A DNA stretch of 64,000 nucleotides, from the NCBI GenBank assembly GCA_022702705.1, contig CM040439.1:26688345-26752344 (forward strand), given 5' to 3'. The notes beneath the pieces were generated by a model. It ran no database searches. It was not told the DNA's origin and saw only the letters and a list, made by a program, of their open reading frames with translations. Origin of the DNA: Papilionanthe hookeriana x Papilionanthe teres. Lineage: Eukaryota; Streptophyta; Magnoliopsida; Asparagales; Orchidaceae. Positions 1-12,200 of this stretch are shown one piece after another; position 1 is the first letter of the stretch; every line of letters starts with the position of its first letter. The position numbers and the translations under genes are program-made.

Positions 1-1300
1 GATACTGGCTCTCACTCCATAGCTCCCACTTCCCCTCGCCTGAGGGCTAAGATCTAGCTTTAGTTTCCAAACACTTGAACCAAATTGTAGATTTGAGTCT
101 GTCACCCTAAAATCTCCAATTCTACCCTCATCAAAGTATATTTCCCTATTTATTTGCACTCAACCCCCATGGACTACTCACTCATCCATGGAATTTGAAC
201 GTGGTTCCACTTTTATCGTGAATTATACCGCCCACTCGGATCTTAATGCAATTGCAACAAATTTTAACTTTATAATGAGCCCTTATTGTAATGTAAATGA
301 AGTGCAAGTAAAAACGATCACATTTATAATTAAAAGTTCTTCAAGTATGCATCCCAATATCCTAAAAATGAATCCAACTCATTCCAAAATAAAAGTAAAA
401 TAAAAATAATGGCATAATCTTCTCATGCCATTATTTTCAAATAAGAAGAAAGAGTAAGAGAAACACATCACAAAACACGAAGAAAATAAAACGAAAAATT
501 TCATTTCATCAAAGCAAATCCACTAGATAAGTGTTTAATGAAGAACACAATACTTAATTTTTTCCCCTTGAAAGAAAGATAAAGATCTCTCCCACAAAGT
601 CTCCCGTTGATTCATGCAATGCTAGAACATTCATTTACAGATTCTCTCAAAATTCTCTAACCAATCTCTCTAAATAGGTAGAAATCAACATTTCTACTCA
701 TATTCTAAGATCTCTAGACATTTTCCACATTTTCCCACTCACACACACTCCCTTTTTCAGACATAAAATCACTTTATTATAGTGTAGGGACGAATTTCCA
801 AAGAGTTGCCTCAAGAAACCTTCCAAAAAGCATTCAGATTCAATGTATATAGCAAATAACCGTCCCTGGCGCCGTTGGCGCCATTTTTAGGCATTGTCGG
901 CTCCTAAACTCGTCGTTCTCTGGACTCTGGCGCCATCGGCTCCCATTCTAGCACCGTCAGCGCCACTCTGTAGCAGTACCACCTTTTTGCTCCGTTTGGC
1001 TCCGCTTCGCCTAGTTTCAATTATGTTGCATTCTTAACATCTTCACCTACAAGAACAACATTTCTTTAAAGTGCAATTTCATTCAAAAACATGTGAGAAG
1101 TGTAAATGATATTAATCATAGAAAGACATCAAAATTTGTCAGGTCAGAATTATCTTTCTTGCTCGTTTTCGCTATAAATTGCACCATTTTTGTTTCTTTT
1201 TAACCAAATTTCATTTCTTGTACCTAAAACCAAAAACATTCGAAATGTCTTCCTTTAAAGTGCAATATCATTAAAATTAAGCATAAAATGTATATGAAAA
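1..1300 (-). repeat. LTR-like repeat unit, copy 1 (truncated by window edge)
   Basis: Positions 1-1100 match 2067-3100 in the same order: the 'ctcgcttgagggctaa' block, 'gtctgtcac.ctaaaat', 'atatttccctatttatttgca', a GC-rich 'cgccgttggcgcc' stretch at about 868-975, then a 'tttaaagtgcaat' tail. A further partial tail copy lies at 1150-1290. Two divergent direct copies about 2 kb apart fit LTRs, or two partial insertions, of a non-autonomous LTR element. The minus orientation is taken from the primer-site-like motif near 1614-1633. No coding capacity is seen, and the short open frame at 188-403 is not gene-like. The left end lies outside the window. Confidence 0.5.
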
Positions 1301-1364
1301 ATCAAGCATTTTTTAGGCGTGGCAGACACTTCCACTGTTGATCATTAAACAAGTCTAGGTCTTG

Positions 1365-1553
1365 TCATATTATTTTCAAAGAATTAAAATATTTTGTGAC
1401 AAAATCATTACATTGACGAATATCACCAAGTTTCAAGGAAAGTTCATAGACCTGAGAATTGTTACCCATATCTGAATACATTTGGGCCACATTCTCCCAG
1501 AGTTCTTTAGCAGTAGAGTAATACATGTAGTTTGCGCCCATCTCCTCTTCCAT
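1365..1553 (-). pseudogene. Copia gag fragment (UBN2/retrotran_gag_2 type)
   Basis: A 62-codon open stretch on the minus strand has the layout of the Copia gag core: 'TAKELWENVAQMYSD' followed by 'NNSQVYELSLKLGDIRQ' and a 'VTKYFNSL' segment. In intact gag proteins this reads as a helical block with a conserved Trp, then a Ser-Gln-hydrophobic-Glu-Leu motif. No zinc knuckle, protease or start context is attached, so this is an isolated remnant. It sits between the two LTR-like units and may have been carried in with them or have landed there separately. Confidence 0.65.
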
Positions 1554-1613
1554 AGAGTCACCAGCTAGGGTGATCCACTTTTCGATATTTATACTTACAA
1601 CTATGATATGAAA

Positions 1614-1633
1614 ATTAGCAACGGCACCAAAAA
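1614..1633 (-). other. putative primer-binding site of the LTR-like element
   Basis: On the minus strand the sequence reads TGGTGCCGTTGCTAATTTTC. The first 12 bases differ by one from TGGCGCCGTTGCC, the usual primer site of Athila-type Gypsy elements and many LARDs. It would lie just inside an LTR extending rightward to about 3120. The match is short and the assignment is an inference. Confidence 0.4.
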
Positions 1634-3120
1634 CTTGATCCCGTACTGAATATATATATATATATATATATTGATGATTCTGTTATGGAATTTATGATGT
1701 ATATTGTGGATACTACGCAAGTATACGTATCGTTATCAAGTAATATATGACTCTAATGGAGTCCTAGATATCGATCCCACAAGGAAGTTAGAGAATTTTA
1801 AAGACAAATTAAAATAGACTTACTTACTAATCTAGTATACGAAAAATTAAGAACACTTAGACTAAAATAAACTAATGCTTAAAGGTTGAAAATAAGATTT
1901 CAGAAAAGTATATTTCTCCTTGTTTGAGAGAATTAAGTGAATGAAGAATTAAATGAGTTTTTAATTGTATTGTGCGAATAGAAGTATTCTTATTCTTTAC
2001 CCTTTGGTCGAGTGCGAAGAACGTTGACTAGTCCATGTTTGATTGCGAATCTACGGCTAGTCGGGAGGATACCGATCGCCACTTCGAGCTCCCACGTTCC
2101 CTCGCTTGAGGGCTAACATCTACACTCGACTCCGAAACAATAAGACCGAATTAAATATTTTAGTCTGTCACACTAAAATGACCAATTCTACGCCCGATAG
2201 TTAATATTTCCCTATTTATTTGCATCCTTCTTCCAAGGCTTTTGACTTCCTTGAATCTTGGATGTAATTTTTATTATAGTTGATAATTCAACATATGTTA
2301 ACAAATCAATTTGCCAGATTGAAAGTAAATTAAGATTTAAGTAAAAGATTAGCACAATTTCTATTTTCATATTTTTAGGCACAACTAATTTAATTCATCA
2401 TTTCACGAAATCTCGTTAACAAGGAGAAAGACTAAAGAAACTACTCAGAATGCATGAGAAAAATAACACAAAGCATCGATTTCATTAAAGTTAACAAACA
2501 AATAAACAAATATATTTATCTCAATTCTTCTCCCCAAGCAGACACCTTGAACTTCCTTTGACTCTTCCTTCCAGTACAGCACACCAAAACGCTAAACACT
2601 TTATCTACTCACTAAAAATACTCTAGGATGACACTTAAAATTACACTTTACTTCCACACAAATGACACACAACTGACTAGAATTCGTCTTTATTTATAGA
2701 AGGAGTCAAATCTCCAAAGGGTACTTAAGCACCTCTTCAAAAAGCGTCCAGATTCAATGTATCTTGGCTCTTTTCAACTGTCTCGCCGTTGGCGGGGTCG
2801 ATCTCACCGTCGGCGGGCTTCTAGAAGATGGGCTAACCGCGCCGATCTAGTTGTCAGCGGGCTCGATTTCGCCGTCAGCGGGCTCTTTATAAAATATTCA
2901 AAACTTTCAGGAAAAACTCGCTGTCAGCATTCTTTTCCTCGCCGTCGGCGGGATAGTTCAATTTTCATCTAATTGAGTCCTTTTTGCTCCAAATCCGCTT
3001 CTTTTGTGCCTTTTGCTTTCAGTACTTATAAATCTTCATTCCTGCAATAAAATAAAGAAAATACCTTTCTTTAAAGTGCAATTTCATATAAAATTGATAT
3101 AAATTTCTCAATACATTTTT
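1634..3120 (-). repeat. LTR-like repeat unit, copy 2
   Basis: This is the more complete copy of the unit seen at 1-1300. It contains an (AT)n tract at 1649-1671, a 'gcaagtatacg...tcgatcccacaaggaag' block (1718-1786) of the kind found in LARD-type LTRs, the shared 'ccctcgcttgagggcta' block at 2099-2115, and a GC-rich degenerate minisatellite at about 2781-2955 built on 'cgccgtcggcggg'. The minisatellite differs from its counterpart at 868-975. The unit ends near the 'tttaaagtgcaat' tail at 3068. No long open frame is present. Confidence 0.5.
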
Positions 3121-3128
3121 CTGTGGTC

Positions 3129-3406
3129 ACCAGGTCAATATCATGGAATTCTCTGCCTCAGGTTGCGTAGGATTGATCTGTAGTGGCAGGCTCACAGACT
3201 TCCCGTGTTAGGTAGCCTATCTTTCCTCTTCCTCTAATGTACATCCTCACCGATTGTGACCAACATAGAAAATTGTCACCATTGAGTCAAATTGTGGTGA
3301 TATGGACTGGATGATTTTCAATGGTTCTAGAGGAGAGTGGTGCAGAAGCAAATGACAGTGTGGAGGGTCGTGTGGAGGTATCTGAATCATTAGTATTTTC
3401 AGACAT
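3129..3406 (-). pseudogene. Copia gag N-terminal fragment, frameshifted
   Basis: Reading the minus strand from an ATG at 3404-3406 gives a Ser/Thr-rich leader. After a stop and a frame change it gives 'LNGDNFLCWSQSVRMYI' and 'RGRGKIGYLT', the signature of the Copia gag N-terminal domain (pattern L-N-G-x-N-Y-x-x-W-S). Another frame change leads to 'AENSMILTW', the next conserved block. At least two disabling changes are visible within 280 bases. It lies inside the primer site and LTR at 3790-4025, in the order expected for a minus-strand element whose remainder is lost at about 3121. Confidence 0.7.
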
Positions 3407-3479
3407 GATGGAAGAAAGGAAAGAGGCGTTTTCTCATGGTTGGACAAGGAGGAGGCTAGGGTTCAGATAGATAGGGTGT

Positions 3480-3700
3480 CGAAGAAGAATCATGATGCTA
3501 TATGGTTTTTGCCTTCCCTGTAGCTCTGTATCGCCGTGATCCCGTAGTTGGCTCTGATGCGTAGAAGACAGATGGGAGTTTGGGTTCTTCGTACGACGAG
3601 ATCCCGCTGTTGCCTTCCCCTGTTAGCTCTATATCGCCGTGATCCCGTCGTTGCCTTCCCAGTTAGCTCTGATGCGTAGAAGGCTTGGGCGGAGAGAACT
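3480..3700. repeat. short tandem repeats in Copia leader region
   Basis: The words 'gccttccc', 'tagctctgtatcgccgtgat' or 'tagctctatatcgccgtgat', 'cccgt.gttg' and 'ctctgatgcgtagaag' recur two or three times between 3508 and 3690, a local duplication in the untranslated leader between the primer site and gag. No function is apparent. Confidence 0.5.
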
Positions 3701-3789
3701 GTGGAGGGAGGTATTGGGATGTTGGTGATTTTTTTCGGGCCGGAGAAAGGTTACGATTTGTCGGCTAGGTTTTCAGAAGTTTTATTCCT

Positions 3790-3801
3790 GCTCTGATACC
3801 A
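3790..3801 (-). other. Copia primer-binding site
   Basis: The minus strand reads TGGTATCAGAGC, the standard plant Copia primer site complementary to the 3' end of initiator tRNA-Met. It directly abuts the LTR that begins at 3802. Confidence 0.75.
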
Positions 3802-4025
3802 TGCAAACATAAACAAGGAGAGGAAAAATTTCTTTCTTCTGTATTGATCATTTACAAAGGTACATCTTATTATAGGATTACCACCTCATAGATAAGGAAA
3901 TTATCTAATTGTTTACAATTATGCCCTATTAAATTACATAGCAAATATGCAAGATTTGTACAGCTACATAATAATCTATAAAAGGAGAAAACATTCATAC
4001 TGTAAATCAAATTGGATTTTCAACA
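3802..4025 (-). repeat. Copia LTR (5' LTR of truncated minus-strand element)
   Basis: On the minus strand it begins TGTTGAAAAT and ends TTTGCA next to the primer site, giving a 224-bp LTR with TG...CA ends. A TATA-like 'tccttttatagatt' lies inside. The partner LTR is not in the window, so no target duplication can be checked. Downstream, 4026-4910 contains no gene or repeat I can name; a small perfect hairpin 'tttgtaattc.../...gaattacaaa' is present near 4729-4757. Confidence 0.6.
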
Positions 4026-4918
4026 GTAATCTAACAGCAAGTAGGCGCATATGTCTCAGGTACTCTGTCCACCACGCAATCTCCACATACATAATAATCT
4101 CCCACCTGAAGAATGACTTGCACCAAGAATCAGTCCTTTGTACTTTCACTTCCATCTGAATCACCTTCATAGTCTCGTATTGTGGTCACATATCGTAGTG
4201 TGGCTCACCCCGGTCTCAACCTTCATGAAACCAACTGAAGCCAAGGATAGCTTCAGTTTCAAGATAGTCACAATTTTTGTTAACACGGGATTTGAGCTTT
4301 GTGTATCTTCTCCAGGAGCAATTGCTCATCTTCAAGAAGAGAGCAAATAAAATGATACATCTGCTGAATGTGTTTCGTCATGGAATGAAAAACAAGGGTT
4401 TTAGCAATATAACTCGCACTCATACTGTCACTACAAAGTTTTACAATTTTACATAGATTGAGAGATATTGTTTATCAGATATGAAAGTTGCAAGTTGTAA
4501 GAATTGAATGATACGTATGTGGATGTTTTTTTTTATTTTATTTTATCTATTCGATGACAACGAACGATTAGATAATTGATTGTCGTTTTACATTTTGCAT
4601 TATTTGGGCTTTTCAGCCTTTGAGATGGTTGGTTCTATTCTTAGCCGTTCGATTAAGATGTTTTGTGATATAACCCAAAAAAATGTTATCAAACACATGT
4701 AATTAAACATTGCTTTACTCAAGGACTTTTGTAATTCCAAAAAAAGAATTACAAATGTGACACGTAGCGAACGGTGGAAGGTGAAGACGGGTAGAAACGG
4801 TCATCCATCAGGCATCAAGTGGTTGTTCAGGTGATCGACAAGGGGCGGTCTACCGGCCGGGCCAGTGGCGGGGTCAGTCTGCATACGAGTTGGGGTTTTA
4901 GCTGAAAGCAATGTTTTA

Positions 4919-5313
4919 GGGAAAATTATTACGTTCGGACTCCGGATGTAGAGATAAGTCGAGTCCAATAAAATCACGTTGCGTTGCTCAGTCGCGCAAC
5001 CCACCGCTAAACCGCAGAATAACACATGAGAATATTCTTCCTGTGTTATTCTGTGTTATTCATGTGTTATTGTGATAAAATAACACAGAATAACTCGGAA
5101 GAATATTCTCTCATGTTATTCCGTGATATTTTAGACTCACAGCGGTGTTATAATAGCACAATAACACCGGAATAACACATAATAACACGCGACGAATATT
5201 CTCCCGTGTTATTCTGCGATTTGACGGTAGGTTGCGCGACTGGGCAACGCAGCTTGATGTCATTGGACTCCGGACGTATCTCTATGTCTGGAGTCCGGAA
5301 GCAATACTTTTTC
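4919..5313. mobile_element. foldback/MITE-like element with ~115-bp inverted arms
   Basis: The arms at about 4919-5036 and 5200-5313 are imperfect inverted repeats. Each carries, in order from the end, an 'aattattacgttcgg' type tip, 'ggactccgga', 'tagagata.gtc', 'tccaat', 'gcgttgc.cagtcgcgcaacc' and 'cgcagaataacac.ngagaatattc'. The 160-bp centre is made of 'gtgttatt' repeats on both strands. It is flanked by ATGTTTTA (4911-4918) and ATGTTTTG (5314-5321), a 7-of-8-base target duplication that suits a hAT- or Mutator-like mechanism. No transposase is present. The tip resembles the small element at 15827-15944. Confidence 0.75.
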
Positions 5314-5321
5314 ATGTTTTG

Positions 5322-6254
5322 GAAGATAGAGTGCGAGTAAAGGGTATGTTCAAAATTCAATTTTTTTCTTATAAACTATAGTTTTTGACGAAATGGGATC
5401 ATAAAAGAAGAAAATTTCGCTATTTGATCGAGATCCAAGGTCATCACCAGCGGTTTCTGATATCTCACCACCTTACCTCGTTGAATAACTCTTATTTCTC
5501 TGACGAACTTTTGTCTGAAATGTTGCAGAAGCTTTGATTCAATTCCAAAATCCTTGGTTGCATGTAATTCTGGTTTTATTTTATAAACAATGGGATTTAG
5601 TTGCAACTTGGTTTTTTGTTTTAAACTCAAAACCATGAAGAATTAATTGTTTGAAGATTTTATTATATAATTTTTTTTATTTTTTTTCCCTTTCTAATAA
5701 ACTAAAATATTTAATCTTCAACCAAACAATCAATTGTCAGATCACTTGATAGAAAGTGAAACTCTAATAATCAAAATTGAATCACAAAACAACATCATAG
5801 AGTGGTTATTAAGATAAAAGGAGTGGGGGAAAATGTAATTGTTCAGAATAAAACATTCAACATTTTTTCCAAGCAGTTGTACCTTAATTTGATGTAAAGT
5901 GGCAAATTATAAATCAGAAAATTGCAAAAGAATTATCACTTTCCATTCTAAAAGCAAACTCAAATCACAAGTAAAAGAACAAATGACAAAGCTGAAATTA
6001 GAGAACATGAATGTGAGGCTTCAGGGGCAGTGTGAGAGAGTAAAGATAGTCAATCACCCTAACAATCACTGCAACAGATAACCCCCACTGGACTCACCAA
6101 AACATTCTATTTCTATGGAACACTTAACACACACAGTCAACTATTGAAGCAAAGACTCCTTCCTTCAACAAACTGTACAACAATCAGACACGAATACTGG
6201 GAAAAAAATAGCAGCTTTGAAGAATTTTAGCTAATAACTCTGACAAATTCTATG
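5322..6254. other. intergenic region and probable 3' UTR of the kinase gene
   Basis: No gene is seen. The part nearest 6254 lies directly downstream of the minus-strand kinase stop codon and probably holds its 3' UTR; no single poly(A) signal stands out. The open frames at 5376-5636 and 5899-6081 are low-complexity and not gene-like. Confidence 0.4.
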
Positions 6255-9200
6255 TTAAGAATAGATAGGAGAAGCCAAAGGTCTAGGATAAGCCATTTTA
6301 TCATTTACAGCACCATCCAAGCTCTTTTGTGGGGTTCTAGCAGGACTATTACTGTGCATCTGACCCACCTTCTTGAGCTCAGATTGAGGATTCTTTGCTG
6401 CATCATTAGAAGTCTGAAGCTGCTCTAATGCAGACACCACCTGATTCATGCTTGGCCTGAACTTGCCGTCACTGGAGAGGCACTGTAGAGCTAACATGGC
6501 TAATTTCTGTGCTCCCCCCAGCGAATAATCCCCATTGAGACGGTTGTCGAGGATGCGGAAAATCTTCCTCTTGTTCGAAAGAAAAGGCCTTGCCCATTCT
6601 ATAAGATTGTGCTCTCCCGATGGACGATTTTTGTCGATAGCACGCCGACCAGATAACATCTCAAGAAGCACAACACCGAAGCTGTAGACATCACTCTTCG
6701 TTGTCAGGTGGCCTTTAAAATACAAGAAAGTGCATCAGAATCAAAATTTTTGCTTCAGCAGTTTAATCTCTTTTGTCACCAATACTATCTTTTAAGAAGA
6801 AATGGAGATTTCATATCACAGCAACTAACAAAGTATTCACAGAATGCTTAGAGAAATGCAAATTTTCAAAATAAAAAAGGAATGAGTTGAAGGAAAAAAT
6901 AACTAAAAGGCTCCCAAAACACCAGAAATTATAAGCCACTACACAAGATTTGTATATGGAGAGCTTTACACTACCTGTTGCAAGATATTCAGGAGCTGCA
7001 TAGCCATATGTTCCCATAACCCTGGTTGAAACATGGCTTTTGTCGCCGGTCGGACCATCTTTAGCCAAACCGAAGTCGGAGAGCTTGGCGTTGTAACTCT
7101 GAGCTCACAGAAAAATTATGAAGGAGATCAATAAAATTCTAATATAAATATGATTAATTTTGGTGGTCAAAAGTTTTCTTCTACAAAGGATTTTAGAGAT
7201 GCTAATGATTTAAACGATAGTCTTGTTACTAACAATAAATGTATTCAGAATTTCGTACAAAATTGATAATAATTAACTCAGCATTATATCTAATGCTTAT
7301 GATTAACAAATCAAAATTTGGTCTATCAATCTATCAGATCTAATATTAACAAAAAATAAATTAGAATTTAAGCATATTCATAAGTATTTGGTAAATATCT
7401 TTTGCAAGCTTACACTTCTGGTAATAAAATATTTATATGAACGTCGGCATAGGTGAACCAATCTTATTAAATCATGTAAATTTATGTGCCTTTGTTTCAG
7501 TTTAATGTAATTTTTATTTTGAGTCTCTTTCACCATTCAAGAGGATTAAAAAAACTACTGGAAGATTGGTTCAACATACTGAATCAAGCAGAACATTGGA
7601 AGATTTGAAATCACGATAAATGACTTTTGTCTCAGTACTGTGCAGAAAGGCTAGCCCTTTTGCAGCGCCTAAAGCAACCTTCATCCGAAGATTCCATGAA
7701 AGGGGTTGGAAGTAAGAACTCCCTGCACCAAATATTTAAAAAAACAGAACATCAAAGATCACACACACAAAAATACGACGGCAATAACCACCTCAATGTG
7801 AGTCAAGCAAGTATGGAAAACACTTACTCCTGAAGAGATGATTCTCTAGGCTTCCCCGACTCATGAACTCATATACAAGCAAGCGGTGTTCATCCTCCAA
7901 GCAATATCCAATCATTTTCACAAGGTTAGGATGGTATAACTGACCAAGGTAATTCACTTCTGCCTGCAAAATCAAATAAGAAATTATTCCAGAATAAACT
8001 TAAATAAGTGAACTATTTATCTATTCACAGGAAAAAAAAAAAAAAAAAAAAACTCGCTTCAGCAATGTTACTTCAACTATAGAGAATGGAAAGAAACAAA
8101 ACGGAAGTGGAAGGATGTTATCATACATCTGATTTTTATGTATTACATCTATGGATAATATTTAGCTACTAGGCTGCAATATGCAGCATTCAGTTCTTAT
8201 AAGCTTTTAAAAGTTCACGCCAAGTTAAAATATTATCTGAGATCAGATAAGTTTGAGATAATTTAGATACATAGCACACAATTCCTATGTATTTATATAT
8301 CTAATACTAAAAGTTTGATATTTACACCTATAGCACTTTGGTGTCATAAATCTATGCATGAAAATGTATATTCACTTTTAAAAAGATGGTGATGGCAATA
8401 TTTTTTAAGTGATGTTAAGGATGGAGTGCTATGAATGGAAATATGAATGTTTGGGTGTTAGACATGTAATTACATAAGAATATATGTTATGTGTGTAAAT
8501 TCCCCATAACTTTTACCAATACCAAACCAAGTTATGCTTGCCATATACAAAGAGCCCCTTAAACTGAATTCCAGTCCAATTAAATAAAGATGAAAAATGA
8601 TATCAAAGAAAGAATAAGAATATACTACAATTCAATAGTTATTCTTAAGATATGGGAGTGCCATGGGACGAGAAAATCACATAAGGTAAGAAGTGAATTT
8701 TACAAAAATTTAAATTGTATTGATCTTGCTCATCACATCTTCATTAGGTTGTCCCAACTATTTGGAGCAAGTTATAAGAATACTGATTTTGTATTCATTT
8801 ATGCTAAGGGTTGCATGAGACAATAACCTTATTCTTCGCAAAGTTTTTTTGAAGACCTTTGTCCATATTACCTTGCATTTACCCCTTTCCCTTCATAATC
8901 CTTTGACATGAAATTTATCTTTCAATTAAGTGAGAGCATTTTCTACCTTTCACACGTCAAAACCACCAAACTCTAATTTCAATTATATAATTTTAAGTCG
9001 ATGCTATTCTAATCGTACCTTTAACATGAAAGCTTTTCAATTTATCTTTCTTTATTTAGCAACAAATCCATCTTAGGATTCTCATTTCTATTATGCTTAA
9101 TTTAGCTATCAACATTTTTGTTTTGTTGGATTATCCAAATATCAAAGTATTCATTAATCAATAAGTTGAGTTTAAGAAAATGAATATGTTAAAATGAGCA

Positions 9201-12200
9201 TGTGACAAATTTGGAGGAAAAAAAGATTGTTTGGTTGTATACAACAAATAAGGTGAATAAATATGATTAACTATGAAGGGCTATAAAAAAATGAGAAGAC
9301 GTGTGTGCTGAAAAATTCACGGCGGTAGAGTAATTAACAAACGTCTTAGTGTTGCACGAAAATCTAGCATAAAAAGATATAACAAAAAGATAGCAAGAGA
9401 ATACACCATAGTTTTTTACATAGAAAAAATCAGAAAGGGAATCACATGGTCTAGCCTAGTTAAGTCAAAATATTTCACTATAAGTGTGCAAGTACAAAAA
9501 TAAACACTTTTCTCTAAACTGGGAGAGTATTGTTGCAATTTTACACCAGATACAACACATATTTGTGTACAACGCAAAGAAAACTTTGGGAGTCTAAAAA
9601 CATCATCATAGTACGAATACACGGTAGTAAGCAATGGTCATCGGTGGCAAGAATAAAATGGCGACATAGGTCGGTGCATGGAGACAAGAAGTTATATTCG
9701 GTTATTCAATACAGCATTATACGTTATGATCATATTTGACGTTAGGAAGCAAGGGAGATTGACGGCGGCGAGCAAGGGAGGTCGTGGCAGCCAGCGGTTA
9801 TTAATGGTGGTCAGCAGCTACGGAGGACAGAAGTTATTAGCGGGTCTTCAGCTCAGACTAACCTTTGGAATTCATTCTTCTCCTCCCTCCTCAAGCAAAG
9901 AGGGGGTCATTTTATAGCCTCTAAGTAGGGGTACTTTGGTATTTTTGGCGAATAACTTTCTCAACCACATGATAGAACGACCCATATTAATCTCTCTTAA
10001 TCATAGAATTTTTTTTCTAATGATTTTAGTCCCTTGATGACCTCAAAATTAAGCAAATTTAGGCTCATTGAATTCATTTTGTAGAAACACTCGATTTGAA
10101 TATAGATGTCAACTTTGGAGTTTATTTGACATTTCAATTGATGATAAAAAAACCTTTAAAAGTGTTTTAATGACTTGATCTGGGTTTGATTGGATTCAGA
10201 TTGAACCAGTTTTGGTATCATTGGGTTGGTCTTGTTGATATGGTAAGTTTGACTATAAATTTACTAAAATTGAGGCCTTGGACGACATTGAATTTGAATT
10301 TGGAGAATTTCTTGCTCAAAAATACCTTGAGATCCATGACGGATTATAAAAATTTCTCGATCAAACATCAAAACTAAACATGGTTTGATGGGAATTAAGC
10401 AAATAAGACTCCTGCAAAGTGACCCGTGAGCCACTGCACCAAGTATGCATGGAATGAAGTAGGGCGTAATATGGATGATATGTGAAGCAAGAAACTAAAC
10501 ATGTAGTTTCAATAATGATTAAAACTAAGCAAAGATAAAATGAGAAAAAAGCTCTTCCTTGGATCCCCTCTCTAGTTGTTTGATTCCATGTTGTCTATCA
10601 ACTCCTACAACTCCAGGCACAATCAACACTCTCCCATGGAACTAGCTCTAGGCACAATCAACACTCTCCATGGTGTCTTCTAGAGCTAGTATGAGTTCAA
10701 AAGACTGTATGTTTAAACTAATCATGAAATGGCTCTAGATGACTAGCTCTAGAAGATAACAGAAGGAAAGATGTAATTGTGTGCAATTTTATGCCCAATA
10801 TTATCTTTTATTCTTCTTCTACTAGTGTTTCATCTCTCCAAGTCACTCAAATGTCTCTTGTTCCCCTATCTTAACATAACTAAATTTTTCTCTTTTTATT
10901 CTACGTCATAACACCCCAATATTGTCCAAAAGCTTAAGTTATGGGTCAAAAATTGTCTTAGAACCAAGCAATTTTGTTTCGGAGACCACCCCCGCACTCT
11001 AGCCAAGCGCCTCGATTCTACTATAGCATTTTACGGACTGGGTGTAATGCCATGGCACTATCTTCTCTATTTAAAATCCTAGATTTGAGCAATTTATAGT
11101 ATAAGTAGGCAACGCTTTCAAGCATTGCTAATGACGTAGTGTAGCAGTGCACCAAGTCAAAATTAGAATTTATTCTTTTTTTTTTTTTTGTAATTTTATT
11201 TCAGTAGTCTATTAGTTCATCCATGCTCTTATTTGCTCTTATATTTGCATCCTTTACTTATATTTGTAAATTTCATGAATTTTTCATAGAATTTATTCAT
11301 TTTTAGTTGAAAATAAGTTAAATTAATAAGATATCTCATAAGTAAGACTCATTGTTCATGCATCTTACTCCATATTTGCAAAATCAAAATGGTTGCGCTC
11401 TCCAAAAAAGCACGACATCTTGATATCAAAAATATGGGGCTTCTGAAGAGGCTAAAACATATATAGAGAGCATTTTGCCCACAACATATCTTTTATGTAC
11501 ACTCAGGTATTATGAAGAGAACGTGAAAATTTGTATCGATTTGCATCTCCTAGTCTTTTTAAATTCAAACAAGAAAATATGTATATATGTATATGGATAA
11601 AGAATCATCTCGAGTACAAGTACCTTGATCAAACTTGCCAAGATAGTATTCTTATGAGTCCCCAAATCAAAAATGAGATTGATATCCTCCAACATCACTT
11701 GGACCCACAAGATAAATAGTTCCACATGTTGTCATCACTCTTGGTTCTTTATCATTTGGCATTGCCATCAAGGATAGGCTAATGCTTGGGCAATTTACAG
11801 ACTTTAGAGCTTAATTCTAGTTAATAATGATAGCCACATTCTTTCCCTTCACATCTTTCTTACAATTACCCGAAAGTAGCTTTGGTTGAAGCCTCAAGCA
11901 CTTCTCTTAACAGTGTAATGAGATTTGATAATGGTCGCCACTAAAGATTAATTCTAGAAGAAGAGTTTGTAGAATTACCTTTCGTTCCAAGTTTTGTAAG
12001 TAAACTTAATCAAAATTTCCTTCCTCTTGATCAAAGGTTTGCCATATTCTTTTATTTTTCAATCGCCATAATAAAAATTTTAAGTTGACCAAGTCTTTCA
12101 TTGAGATGAGAAAAAGCTAGTTGGAGGTGCTTGACGCAAACTTGCCAGATGCCTTGCCCATACAACACATCTTCTAATAATACACCGAGCATATGGGTTC

